The notes under the pieces were generated by a model. The model was given only the letters and a program-made list of their open reading frames with translations. It was not told where the DNA came from and did no database searches. A stretch of 64,000 nucleotides of DNA, from positions 375,190 through 439,189 of the forward strand of contig NZ_JABMLF010000002.1 in the NCBI RefSeq assembly GCF_013205055.1, given 5' to 3'. The stretch is from Rathayibacter sp. VKM Ac-2856. Lineage in GTDB: Bacteria > Actinomycetota > Actinomycetes > Actinomycetales > Microbacteriaceae. This document shows, in pieces, positions 14,642 through 25,448 of the stretch (positions are counted from its first letter, which is position 1; each line of letters opens with the position of its first letter). The translations under genes were made by a program, and so were the position numbers.

Positions 14642-16630
14642 CTAGACCCCGCCTCCGCCGCCGCCTCCGCCGCCCCCGCCGGAGCTGCCGCCTCCGCCCG
14701 CGCCGCCGCTCGACGAGCTCGACGACGACCCGACGTAGCTCGACGCCGACGAGGAGAACGCCGAGACGCTCCCCGCGAACGCCGCCGCCTGGAACCCGCT
14801 CCGCCCCGAGTACCAGCCCGGGCTCTCGCCCGTCTGCTCGTACGCGCTCGCCAGCGCCGCCGACCACTCCTTCTCGAGACCGAGGAGGACGGCCCACGGC
14901 AGCAGCCGCTCGGTGACCTCGACCACCTCCACCGGCCCGACGCTGCGCCGGTCGGCGCCCCGCGGAGACTGCAGCATCGCGAAGCGGTCCGCCTCGGCCA
15001 GGCGCAGGTACAGCGTCAGCCCCTTCAGGTGATCGCGCAGCTCCGCGCCCGCCGCCGTCAGCGGCACCTTCGCGAGGAGGACGCAGATCGCGGCGCCCAG
15101 CGCGATCGCCACGAGCACCAGCACGAACGGCAGCGGCCCGCCGAGCTTCGCCCCCAGCAGCAGCGCACCGCCCAGGACGGCGCCGACCGACGCGAGCACC
15201 GCCAGCAGGACCAGGACCACCGAGCCGCGCACCGTCCCGGGTCGCCGCAGCCCCTCCTGCGTCACCCGCTTGGACATCCCCGTCTGGAACGCCGACACGG
15301 CCTTCCCGAGCTCCTTGTCCTTCTCGCTCAGATCGCGGACCGCGCCCGGCTGGGGCGCCGTACCGAAGGCGATGTCGAAGAACTCGCGGTCCACGGGAGG
15401 GATCGCCCGCGGCCGGCCGGCGCGTCGCGGCGAGGCCGTCGCGGGGTCGAGCACCCGGAGCAGGAAGGCCGGCTTCTTCGCCGACCCGCCCTTCGCCGAC
15501 TCCTTCTCCTCGACCCGGACCAGCCCGCGGACCGCCGCGTCCAGGAGCGCCGCGGCCGGAGCGTTCCACGACCTGCCGCGCAGCGCCGCCGAGAGGAAGA
15601 GCCCCTGCGCGGGCGGCTCGTACTCGGCGATCACCGTCGGACGCCCGGGGGCGTCGCGCAGCACCGTCGCCCGCCGGTGGACCGCCACGACGAGCACCCC
15701 GAGCAGCACCAGCAGCGACACCAGCTGCACCCACGCCCAGCCGGAGGCGAAGTAGCCGTCGTCGCGCGGCGTGAAGGTGCCGGGCGCGAAGCCGACGGCG
15801 ACCGTCACGTTCTCGCCCGCCGCCAGGTCCGTCCCGCTCGCGGTCACCACGGAGCCGTCGCGGCCGATCGAGCAGCCGTCGGTGGAGCCCGCGGCGCCGC
15901 GGTAGCAGGCGGAGGTGCCGGTCGCCGCGTCGACGAGCCCGCCGGTGAGCCGGATCCGGATGTCGTACCGGTCGAAGGGCTGGCGCCAGGCCGTGCCGTT
16001 CGCGTCCCAGTAGAACTCGTCCTCGCCGCTGCGCGTGCCGGAGCCGGGGAGCGTCACGTCGTGCTGCGTGTAGGTGAAGACGTAGGTCTGGCTGCCGCTG
16101 ACGAAGCCGTCGGCCGCGCTGGTGACGAGGAGGAAGCCGTCCTCGCGCTCGGTGTCCACGGGCCGCCGCTCCCCGGTCTCGTCGGTCACCGACACCAGGT
16201 CGACCCCGGTCGGGTACCCCTCGTACTCGAGCGGGATCGCGCGCTGCATTCCGCGGTTCTGGTCGGCGGGGAACTCCGCGACGAACGTCTCGACGGTGGT
16301 CAGCGTCGAGCGCCCGTCGGCGTCGCGGCCGAGCTCGTAGTCGACGGCGTAGCGCGAGAAGCGGAAGTCGTCGACGCCGCTCGCCAGGCCGCCGCCCACG
16401 GCCTCCACCCGGCCCGCCGCGGCAGGAGCAGCGATCGCAGCGGCCGCAGCACTCGCGGCCCCAGCACCCCCGGCCGCGGGAACCCCACTGGCCACGGCCG
16501 CCGGCGCTCCCGCCAGCGCCGCCACGAGCAGCACGCCCACCACCGCTCCGCGGGAGCGCCCGTCGCGCACGCCGGAACCCCGACCCCTCGGCGTCGCCGC
16601 GGACAGGATCCGGCCGAGCATCCTCATCAT
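14642..16630 (-). CDS. DUF2207 family predicted membrane protein
   Basis: This 662-residue protein has an N-terminal signal/anchor (residues 30-50) and an extracytoplasmic domain of about 250 residues (FRFSRYAVDYELGRDADG through AVGFAPGTF). A TM segment follows near 308-330, then a cytoplasmic part including VIAEYEPPAQGL, and two further TM segments near 475-530. The tail is a Ser/Gly run ending in polyglycine. This order is that of DUF2207 proteins, widespread in actinobacteria and of unknown function. It converges on radA and runs the same way as the following genes. The polyglycine/serine tail resembles that of other secreted or envelope proteins and may be disordered. Confidence 0.8.
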   Translation of the reverse strand: MMRMLGRILSAATPRGRGSGVRDGRSRGAVVGVLLVAALAGAPAAVASGVPAAGGAGAASAAAAAIAAPAAAGRVEAVGGGLASGVDDFRFSRYAVDYELGRDADGRSTLTTVETFVAEFPADQNRGMQRAIPLEYEGYPTGVDLVSVTDETGERRPVDTEREDGFLLVTSAADGFVSGSQTYVFTYTQHDVTLPGSGTRSGEDEFYWDANGTAWRQPFDRYDIRIRLTGGLVDAATGTSACYRGAAGSTDGCSIGRDGSVVTASGTDLAAGENVTVAVGFAPGTFTPRDDGYFASGWAWVQLVSLLVLLGVLVVAVHRRATVLRDAPGRPTVIAEYEPPAQGLFLSAALRGRSWNAPAAALLDAAVRGLVRVEEKESAKGGSAKKPAFLLRVLDPATASPRRAGRPRAIPPVDREFFDIAFGTAPQPGAVRDLSEKDKELGKAVSAFQTGMSKRVTQEGLRRPGTVRGSVVLVLLAVLASVGAVLGGALLLGAKLGGPLPFVLVLVAIALGAAICVLLAKVPLTAAGAELRDHLKGLTLYLRLAEADRFAMLQSPRGADRRSVGPVEVVEVTERLLPWAVLLGLEKEWSAALASAYEQTGESPGWYSGRSGFQAAAFAGSVSAFSSSASSYVGSSSSSSSGGAGGGGSSGGGGGGGGGGGV

Positions 16631-16701
16631 GCTCGCGAGCGTACGCGGACGTGTTCCGCGCCACCTCCCCCTGAAGAGCGACAGATGGCGCGTTCAGACG
16701 C

Positions 16702-17331
16702 CTACTGCAGCAGGAACTGCGTGGTCGACCCGGAGGGGATGCCGGCGACCGAGACGGAGAGGTTGTAGGCCGCGCCGCCGCCCTCGACGGCCTCGCGTCC
16801 GCCGGAGCAGGTGTCCGGCGAGGAGCGGGTGCGGTCCCAGGTGATCGCGCTGCCGGTCACGGAGGTCCCGGCCTGCAGCAGGATCTCCTGCGAGGTCGGG
16901 TTCGTCTGGCAGTCGGTCGACGTCCACACCGGGTCGGAGCCGCTGGTGATCGTGAAGACCTGCTCGCCGGTCCCGGCGTCGATGATGCAGTCGGCGCTGG
17001 AGATGTTCGCGAGCGACAGCGAGAGCTGCGGCGCCTCGTCGGCCCCGTAGCTCGTCGCGTCGGTGACGGCGGTGACGGCGACGCTGTCCGCGGTGCACGC
17101 GGCGACGTCGACGGGCGCCGAGCCCTCGGGCGCCGTCGAGGGGTAGAGCGTCGGCAGCGCGGAGGCCGTCGGACTCGCGCTCTCGCCGGTCCCGCGGGCG
17201 CCCGCCCAAGGCTGGAGCGACACCAGCGCGGCGACGCCGGCGATGATCACGAGGAGCGCCAGGAGCAGACCGGCCCTGCGCCGCCGGTAGACCCGGGAGG
17301 GCAGGCGGCGGGGAGGCGGAGTCACCGACAC
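16702..17331 (-). CDS. Hypothetical membrane-anchored protein
   Basis: This 209-residue protein has a short basic N-terminus (SRVYRRRRAG), one TM helix (residues about 20-38) and a Ser/Thr/Pro linker. An extracellular domain of about 140 residues follows with four Cys (AACTADS, ADCIIDAG, TDCQTN, PDTCSGG) that could form two disulfides. It has the look of actinobacterial beta-sandwich envelope proteins near DUF4232, but I cannot assign a family. GTG at 17331 was taken as start; a GTG two codons later is possible. It lies between argA (20 bp) and the DUF2207 gene (71 bp) on the same strand. Confidence 0.65.
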   Translation of the reverse strand: MSVTPPPRRLPSRVYRRRRAGLLLALLVIIAGVAALVSLQPWAGARGTGESASPTASALPTLYPSTAPEGSAPVDVAACTADSVAVTAVTDATSYGADEAPQLSLSLANISSADCIIDAGTGEQVFTITSGSDPVWTSTDCQTNPTSQEILLQAGTSVTGSAITWDRTRSSPDTCSGGREAVEGGGAAYNLSVSVAGIPSGSTTQFLLQ

Positions 17332-17351
17332 AGGCTACGACGTGCGCGCGG

Positions 17352-17861
17352 TCAGAGCGTCTTGAGCATGCGGGTGTTGCCGAGCGTGTTCGGCTTCACC
17401 CGGGCGAGGTCGAGGAACTCGGCGACACCCTCGTCGGGCGAGCGCAGCAGCTCGGCGTACACGTCGGGGTCGACGACCTTCTCGCCGATCGGCGCGTAGC
17501 CGTGGCGCTCGAAGAAGCCGACCTCGAAGGTCAGGCAGAACAGGCGCTTGAGACCGAGCTCCCGCGCGTCGTTCTCGAGGCGCTCCAGGATGTGGTGGCC
17601 GACGCCGCGGCCGAGCCAGTCCTGCGCGACAGCGAGGGTGCGCACCTCCGCGATGTCGTCCCACATCACGTGCAGCGCGCCGCAGCCGATGGCGGTGCCG
17701 TCCTCGGATTCCGCGATGCGGAACTCCTGCACGGCGCCGTAGAGCACCACGCGGTCCTTGCCCAGGAGGATGCGCTCGTTCACGAGCGGCTCGCTGAGCT
17801 CCTGGATGAAGGGGACGTCGCTCGTGCGCGCGCGGCGCACCGGGTACTTCCAATCGGCCAT
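17352..17861 (-). CDS. argA: Amino-acid N-acetyltransferase (ArgA-type NAGS)
   Basis: This 169-residue single GNAT domain matches the short actinobacterial N-acetylglutamate synthase (M. tuberculosis Rv2747 type). The acetyl-CoA binding segment is VAQDWLGRGVGHHIL and the C-terminal signature is LFCLTFEVGFFERHGYAP. It transfers acetyl from acetyl-CoA to glutamate, the first step of arginine synthesis. ATG at 17861 starts MADWKYPVRRA. It is separated from clpC by a strong terminator, so it has its own promoter in the short gap. No other arg genes are nearby, as is usual for this orphan enzyme. Confidence 0.85.
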   Translation of the reverse strand: MADWKYPVRRARTSDVPFIQELSEPLVNERILLGKDRVVLYGAVQEFRIAESEDGTAIGCGALHVMWDDIAEVRTLAVAQDWLGRGVGHHILERLENDARELGLKRLFCLTFEVGFFERHGYAPIGEKVVDPDVYAELLRSPDEGVAEFLDLARVKPNTLGNTRMLKTL

Positions 17862-17885
17862 CCGTCCAGCGTAGGGCCGAACGAC

Positions 17886-17923
17886 GACGAGCCCGCCCCT
17901 CCGGTGGGAGGAACGGGCTCGTC
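17886..17923 (-). terminator. clpC terminator
   Basis: Perfect 10-bp stem GACGAGCCCG (17886-17895) / CGGGCTCGTC (17914-17923) with an inner CTCC/GGAG pairing. It lies 25 bp beyond the clpC stop and before the argA start. Confidence 0.7.
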
Positions 17924-17947
17924 GAGTCGTGCGGTGGTGGTGCGGTG

Positions 17948-20458
<2,511 letters not shown>

Positions 20459-20538
20459 GCTGTCACTCCCTACAGAACCCGCAGGGGTGGGCTCCGATAG
20501 CTCGACTGTAACCAGCGCTCCCCCCGGTCGGACCCCCT

Positions 20539-20556
20539 GTTCGCCCTGGGCGTGAG
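20539..20556 (-). promoter_or_regulatory. Candidate ClgR box upstream of clpC
   Basis: On the minus strand CTCACGCCCAGGGCGAAC fits the actinobacterial ClgR consensus (core CGCYNANRGCG followed by WWS, recalled from the literature) at every defined position except the first. It lies 81-98 bp upstream of the clpC start, where an activator would bind. Confidence 0.5.
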
Positions 20557-20703
20557 GGCCGTGCTCGACGGGGGCCGACGCGTCCGGGCGCAGACGTCCG
20601 CCGGGCCTCCTCCTCACGGTGGATGCGGCCGCATCTTCCGTGCGGGATCGTGACTCAGCGCTCTCACAGTCGAGGGCCGTGATCACCGGGGGAACAGCAC
20701 GAC

Positions 20704-21702
20704 ATGACACGACTCGCACGACCCATCACCCGCGGCGCCGTCGCCGCCACCGCCGCCGCACTCGGCCTCGCACTGCTGGCGGCGACGCCCGCCTCGGCCG
20801 CCGAGGTCGAGGGCGAGGAGATCTTCGAGTACAACGGCGGCGGGATCACCGTCGACGCAGGTCCCGAGTACGCCGGCTACGACGTGTTCGTGCAGTCGCA
20901 GGTCCCGCGCACCGTCGAGGGCTACGAGGGCGGAGGGGTCTGGAACATCCGCAAGGCGTCGCTCGACGCCGAGGGCACCGCCCGCGTCGTCAACTTCGCC
21001 GGACCGACGAACCTCTACTTCTTCAGCCCGAGCGCCGCGCAGCCGGGCCTCGAGCTGCCCGAGCCCGACGCGACGGCGGCCATCTACCGCGGTGGCGAGA
21101 TCGAGTTCGACGTCGACCCCGAGGCCGGCACCGCCGTCGTCGACGGGACCGTCCCGACGGTCGTGGCGCCCGCCCTGACCGACCTGCAGACCTACGGCAC
21201 CCCGCTCACGCTCGCGACCGTCGAGCCGTCGAGCTACACGGTCGACGAGGCGTTCGACCTCACGTTCTCCGAGCTGTACTGGGCGGGGCCCGGCGACCTC
21301 GACGGGCAGGCGACCAGCACCGTCATCTACTCGGAGCCGACCACCATCGGCACCGCGGCGATCGCCGGCGGCTCGGTGACCACCACCATCGGCGCCGAGT
21401 ACACCACCGACCCGCACACGGTCGTGCTGCTGGACGGCTACGGCCGCGTGCTGTCCGCCGCGACGCTCGACGGCGGTGCCGCCGCTCCGGAGGCCGAGCC
21501 GACCGCGGCGCCGACCACCACCCCGACGCCCGTCGCCGTGGCTCCCGTCGCGAACACCGGATCGAAGCCGGGCGCGAAGCCCGGCGCGCACCTCGCGGAG
21601 ACCGGTGCCGAGGCCGGACCGATGGCCCTGCTCGCGGGCGGCCTGCTCGCCGCGGGCCTCGGCGGACTCGTCCTGGCGCGCCGCCGCCGCGTCAGCGCCT
21701 GA
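20704..21702 (+). CDS. LAETG-anchored cell-surface protein, paralogue 1
   Basis: This 332-residue protein has a Sec signal peptide (cleavage near TPASAA, residue 33) and an unrecognised globular domain of about 240 residues containing NGGGITVDAGPEYAGYDV, FAGPTNLYFFSPS and TTIGAEYTTDPHTV. An Ala/Pro/Thr linker follows, then a sortase signal LAETG (297-301), a hydrophobic helix and RRRR. LAxTG is the signal read by actinobacterial class E sortases, so it should be covalently attached to peptidoglycan. GGGGGAAC precedes the ATG. A very similar protein is encoded directly downstream. No enzymatic motif is visible. Confidence 0.82.
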   Translation: MTRLARPITRGAVAATAAALGLALLAATPASAAEVEGEEIFEYNGGGITVDAGPEYAGYDVFVQSQVPRTVEGYEGGGVWNIRKASLDAEGTARVVNFAGPTNLYFFSPSAAQPGLELPEPDATAAIYRGGEIEFDVDPEAGTAVVDGTVPTVVAPALTDLQTYGTPLTLATVEPSSYTVDEAFDLTFSELYWAGPGDLDGQATSTVIYSEPTTIGTAAIAGGSVTTTIGAEYTTDPHTVVLLDGYGRVLSAATLDGGAAAPEAEPTAAPTTTPTPVAVAPVANTGSKPGAKPGAHLAETGAEAGPMALLAGGLLAAGLGGLVLARRRRVSA

Positions 21703-21719
21703 CGACCGATCGACCCACT

Positions 21720-21763
21720 GAGCGGGCGGCCCGTCGTGCCTCGGCACGGCGAGCCGCCCGCTC
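21720..21763 (+). terminator. Terminator between the LAETG paralogues
   Basis: Perfect 11-bp stem GAGCGGGCGGC (21720-21730) / GCCGCCCGCTC (21753-21763) with an inner CGTGCC/GGCACG stem. It lies 17 bp after the stop codon, so the second paralogue needs its own promoter. Confidence 0.75.
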
Positions 21764-21899
21764 GTGCGTGAGCACCCTGGACACGATGTCCCGATCCGGT
21801 GACGACCGTCCCGGAGGGCTTGCGCACTCCGACGCCACTCGCCGAGAGTGAGCCGACGGCCTCGACGACGACGGCCGCGACTTCTGGGGGACACACCGC

Positions 21900-22910
21900 A
21901 TGCACCGATCGACCCGTCCGCTCCTCCGCTGCGCGCTCGCCGCGACAGCCGCCGCGGGCCTCGCCCTGAGCACCGCCGCGCCGGCCGCGGCCGACCCCGC
22001 GGACAACCCCTCGGACTGGACGGACGCGATCCTCTTCAACGGCGGCGGCATCGCCGTCGACGCCGGCCCCGAGTACGCCGGCTACGACGTCCTCGTCCAG
22101 GCGCAGCTGCCGGTCGGCGCTCGCGGGAACCGCGGCGAGTGGGTGATCAAGAAGGCGTCGCTCGACGCTCAGGGCGATGCGCTCGTCTACAACTTCGCCG
22201 GTCCGGTCAACCTCTACTTCTTCAGCCCGAGCTCGCCGAGCGTCGGCCTGGAGCTCCCGGAGCCGGCCGCGACCGCGGCCATCTACCGCAACGAGGAGAT
22301 CGCGTACGACGTGGACCCCGAGGCGGGGACCGCGGTCGTCGACGGAGAGGTGCCCACCGTGGAGCCTCCCGCCCTCGAGAACTTCGAGATCTACATCGCG
22401 CCGTTCACCGACGCGTCGCTCGCCCCGTCGAGCTACCTGGTGGGCGAGAGCTTCGACCTCACCTTCTCCGACCTGTACTGGGCGGCCGAGGGCGACCTCG
22501 ACGGCCTGGCCACCAGCACTGTGATCTACTCCGAGCCGACGACGATCGGCACCTCCACGATCGCCGGCGGAGCCGTGACCACCACGGTCGGCGCCGAGTA
22601 CACGACCGATCCGCACACCGTCGCGCTGATGGACGACTACGGCCGCGTGCTCGCGAGCGCCACCCTCGACGGAGGCGCCGCCGCGGCTCCCGAGCCCGTG
22701 CCCACGACCGCGCCGACCACCCCCGCCGCCACCCCTGCCGCCACCCCCGTCGCCGCGGCCCCTGTCTCGAGCAGCGGATCGAAGCCGGGCGGACCGCGCC
22801 TGGCCGAGACCGGCCTCGAGGGCGAGGCGGCCGCGCTGCTCGGCTCGGCCCTCATGCTGGCAGGCGGAGCCGGACTCGTCGTGGCGCGCCGACGCCGCGC
22901 GAGGATCTGA
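21900..22910 (+). CDS. LAETG-anchored cell-surface protein, paralogue 2
   Basis: This 336-residue tandem paralogue of the preceding protein has a signal peptide ending near PAAADPA and the same core segments (GPEYAGYDVLVQ, NFAGPVNLYFFSPS, LTFSDLYWA, VGAEYTTDPHTV). A longer Ala/Pro/Thr linker leads to LAETG (301-305), a TM helix and RRRR. By eye well over half of the core residues are identical to paralogue 1. The N-terminal 30 residues after the signal and the linker diverge most. GGGGGA precedes the ATG. The LCP gene begins about 80 bp downstream in the same direction, suggesting joint expression of cell-envelope functions. Confidence 0.82.
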   Translation: MHRSTRPLLRCALAATAAAGLALSTAAPAAADPADNPSDWTDAILFNGGGIAVDAGPEYAGYDVLVQAQLPVGARGNRGEWVIKKASLDAQGDALVYNFAGPVNLYFFSPSSPSVGLELPEPAATAAIYRNEEIAYDVDPEAGTAVVDGEVPTVEPPALENFEIYIAPFTDASLAPSSYLVGESFDLTFSDLYWAAEGDLDGLATSTVIYSEPTTIGTSTIAGGAVTTTVGAEYTTDPHTVALMDDYGRVLASATLDGGAAAAPEPVPTTAPTTPAATPAATPVAAAPVSSSGSKPGGPRLAETGLEGEAAALLGSALMLAGGAGLVVARRRRARI

Positions 22911-22993
22911 CGCACCACGCCGGAGCGGACGGGGCCGGCTCGCGCGAGCACGCCGACCCGCCCGCTCCCGGCAGGACGCGGGCGCTGCTGGCG

Positions 22994-24349
22994 GTGCTCG
23001 CCTCGGCCGTCGCTCCGGGACTCGGCCACCGGATGCTCGGCCGCCCGCGAGCGGCGGCCGTCCGCGGCGCCCTCGCCGTCGTCGCTGTGCTCGGGATCGC
23101 CCTGAGCGCCTGGATCGCGCTCTCGGACCCGGCGGCCCTCGTGGGCGCCGCGACCGACAGCCGCGTCCTGCTCCTGCTCGGCGTGATGGGCGCGCTGGTC
23201 GGCGCGTTCTGGATCTCGGGCCCGATCGCCGCGGCCCTGCTCGCCCGGCGCACCGCCGCGCCGCGGGCGGCCCTCGCGCTCGTCACCGTGCTGGCCGTGC
23301 TCGCACCGCTCGGCGCGACGACCTGGTGGGTCTCGACCGTCTCCGCCCAGCACCGCCTCCTGACGGCGGTCTCGGCCTCGGGCCGGGGCGTGGAGCCGAT
23401 CGACGGCCGCTACACGATCCTGCTGATGGGCCTGGACGACGATCCGCTGCGCGACCAGGTGCTCCTGCCCGACTCCCTGACCGTCGTCAGCATCGACGCG
23501 GTCACCGGGCGCAGCGTGCTGCTCGGGGTGCCGCGGACAGCCGCCAACTTCCTCTACCCGCCCGGCTCGGCACTGGCGGCCGCCCTGCCCGAGGGGACGC
23601 GCTGCCTCGCCGGCTGCGGCGTCAACCACACCTACCAGTACGGGCTCGAGCACCCGGAGCTCTACCCCGGCAGCGCGGACCCGGGCGCGGACGCCGTGCG
23701 CGAGGCCGTCAGTGGCTACACCGGGCTGCCCGTGCAGGCGACGGTCTCGATCCGCATGACCGGGTTCGTCGACCTCATCGACGCGCTCGGCGGCGTCTCG
23801 GTCGTGGTCGCCCGCCCCGTGCTGCAGGCCGGCGTGCCGGACGACGGCAGCGGGCGCCCGGTCGAGTACGGTCCGCCGATCCCCGCCGGACTCCAGCACC
23901 TCGACGGCAGCGAGGCCCTCTGGTTCGCGCGGTCGCGGGTGAACACCTCCGACGCCGACCGCTCCGAGCGGCAGGGCTGCCTCCAGGCCGCGCTGTTCCG
24001 CCAGGCCGACCCGCTGACGGTGCTCACGCGCTTCCAGGCGATCGCGCGGGCCGGCGGCGAGAACGTGTCGACGAGCCTGCCGGAGGAGTCGCTCCCGGCC
24101 CTCGCCCGGCTCGCCGTCTCGGCCCGCGAGCACCCCTTCGTGCGCGTCGAGCTCGGCCTGCCGCTGACCCTCCCCGAGCAGCCCGACATCGACCTCGTCC
24201 ACCGGACCGTCGCCGAGGCGATCGCCGGCACCCGCGAGGAGGACGCCGAGGTGATCGAGGTCCCGGCGGCGGGCACTCCGGTCGAGGAGCCCGCGGTCAC
24301 CGCCCCTGCCCAGCCGGCCGCGACGGAACCCGCCTGCAGCGTTCCATGA
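22994..24349 (+). CDS. LytR-CpsA-Psr (LCP) family protein
   Basis: This protein of about 451 residues has three N-terminal TM helices (residues about 20-110), then an LCP domain. Visible are YTILLMGLD, an Asp in LPDSLTVVSID, the conserved Arg in LLGVPRTA, and the signature HLDGSEALWFARSR followed by DRSERQ. LCP enzymes transfer lipid-linked polymers (teichoic acid or polysaccharide) to peptidoglycan. The usual SDT triad region reads PDSL, a divergent variant. The start is uncertain: the frame is open far upstream, and GTG 22994 is the first normal start after the preceding stop, while ATG 23033 would lose part of the first helix. It may act with the LAETG proteins upstream. Confidence 0.8.
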   Translation: MLASAVAPGLGHRMLGRPRAAAVRGALAVVAVLGIALSAWIALSDPAALVGAATDSRVLLLLGVMGALVGAFWISGPIAAALLARRTAAPRAALALVTVLAVLAPLGATTWWVSTVSAQHRLLTAVSASGRGVEPIDGRYTILLMGLDDDPLRDQVLLPDSLTVVSIDAVTGRSVLLGVPRTAANFLYPPGSALAAALPEGTRCLAGCGVNHTYQYGLEHPELYPGSADPGADAVREAVSGYTGLPVQATVSIRMTGFVDLIDALGGVSVVVARPVLQAGVPDDGSGRPVEYGPPIPAGLQHLDGSEALWFARSRVNTSDADRSERQGCLQAALFRQADPLTVLTRFQAIARAGGENVSTSLPEESLPALARLAVSAREHPFVRVELGLPLTLPEQPDIDLVHRTVAEAIAGTREEDAEVIEVPAAGTPVEEPAVTAPAQPAATEPACSVP

Positions 24350-24389
24350 ACCGGCCCCGCAGATCCATGCAGAGGCATACACTTCCCGG

Positions 24390-25442
24390 ATGAGCGACCT
24401 CGAGAAGCACCCGGAGGAGCACCCGGTGCCCTCGCCCCGCGGCGCGAGCGCCGGGGCCGCCGTCGCCGACGCCTCCGCCGCCGGCCACTCCGCCGCCGAC
24501 ACGTCCGCCGCCGAGCCCCCCGCCGTCGAGATCCTCGAGGCTCGGCTCGTGCCGCTCGGCGGGCCGCGCGCGATCGAGGTGCGCCGCACGCTCCCCCAGC
24601 GCTCGCGCTCCACGATCGGCGCCTGGTGCTTCGCCGACCACTACGGACCTGTCCGCCTCGGCGAGGAGGCGGGCATGGACGTCCCGCCGCACCCGCACAC
24701 CGGCCTGCAGACCGTCAGCTGGCTCTTCGAGGGCGAGATCGACCACCGCGACAGCGTCGGCAGCCACCAGCTGGTGCGGCCGGGCGAGCTCAACCTGATG
24801 ACGGCCGGGCGGGGCATCTCGCACTCCGAGGTCTCGACCGGGGCCGAGCCCGTGCTGCACGGCGTGCAGCTCTGGGTGGCGCTGCCCGAGGAGGCGCGCC
24901 TGGGCGATCCGTTCTTCGAGCACCACCGCGGCGTGCGCGTGGCGCTGGACGGCGCGGTGGCGCAGGTCTTCGTGGGCGAGATGCTCGGCGCCTCGGTGCC
25001 CGCGAGCGTGTTCACTCCGCTCGTGGCCGCCCAGATCGATCTGGAGCCGGGTGCCCGGGTCGAGATCCCGCTGGACGCGGCGTGGGAGCACGGCGTGCTG
25101 GTGGACTCGGGCCCGCTCGCCGTGGACGGTGTCGACGTCGCCCGCTCCGACCTCGCCTACCTCGCCCCCGGGCGCAACGCGACGGTGCTGACGGCGGGCG
25201 ACGAGGGCGCACGGGTCGTGCTGATCGGCGGCGAGCCCTTCGCCGAGCAGCTGGTGATGTGGTGGAACTTCGTCGGCCGCAGCCACGACGACGTCGCCGC
25301 CGCGCGCGAGCGCTGGCAGGACGACGTCATCGCGGGCGGCGACGCGGACGGGCCGTTCGGCTCCGTCGAGGGCTACCCGGGCCGGGCGCTGCCGGCGCCG
25401 ACCCTGCCGACGGTCCGCCTGAAGCCGCGCCGCCGCGCCTGA
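24390..25442 (+). CDS. Pirin family protein
   Basis: This 350-residue bicupin has the pirin metal ligands in PHPHTGLQT and ISHSE, and the second cupin at FVGEMLGASVPASVFTPL to DVARSDLAYLAPG. The first 45 residues are an Ala/Ser/Pro-rich extension not seen in typical pirins, so a later start is possible, although an ATG at 24390 leads the frame. Bacterial pirins show quercetinase-like dioxygenase activity or regulate metabolism; the role here is undefined. It converges on the NDH-2 gene with only six bases between stops. Confidence 0.85.
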   Translation: MSDLEKHPEEHPVPSPRGASAGAAVADASAAGHSAADTSAAEPPAVEILEARLVPLGGPRAIEVRRTLPQRSRSTIGAWCFADHYGPVRLGEEAGMDVPPHPHTGLQTVSWLFEGEIDHRDSVGSHQLVRPGELNLMTAGRGISHSEVSTGAEPVLHGVQLWVALPEEARLGDPFFEHHRGVRVALDGAVAQVFVGEMLGASVPASVFTPLVAAQIDLEPGARVEIPLDAAWEHGVLVDSGPLAVDGVDVARSDLAYLAPGRNATVLTAGDEGARVVLIGGEPFAEQLVMWWNFVGRSHDDVAAARERWQDDVIAGGDADGPFGSVEGYPGRALPAPTLPTVRLKPRRRA

Positions 25443-25448
25443 CCCGGC

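Noticed and set aside
11893-14916. A 1007-codon plus-strand frame running across tRNA-Ser, the hydrolase and radA
   Set aside because: It crosses a tRNA and antisense of a good gene, has Arg-rich low-complexity composition, and radA lies in another frame.
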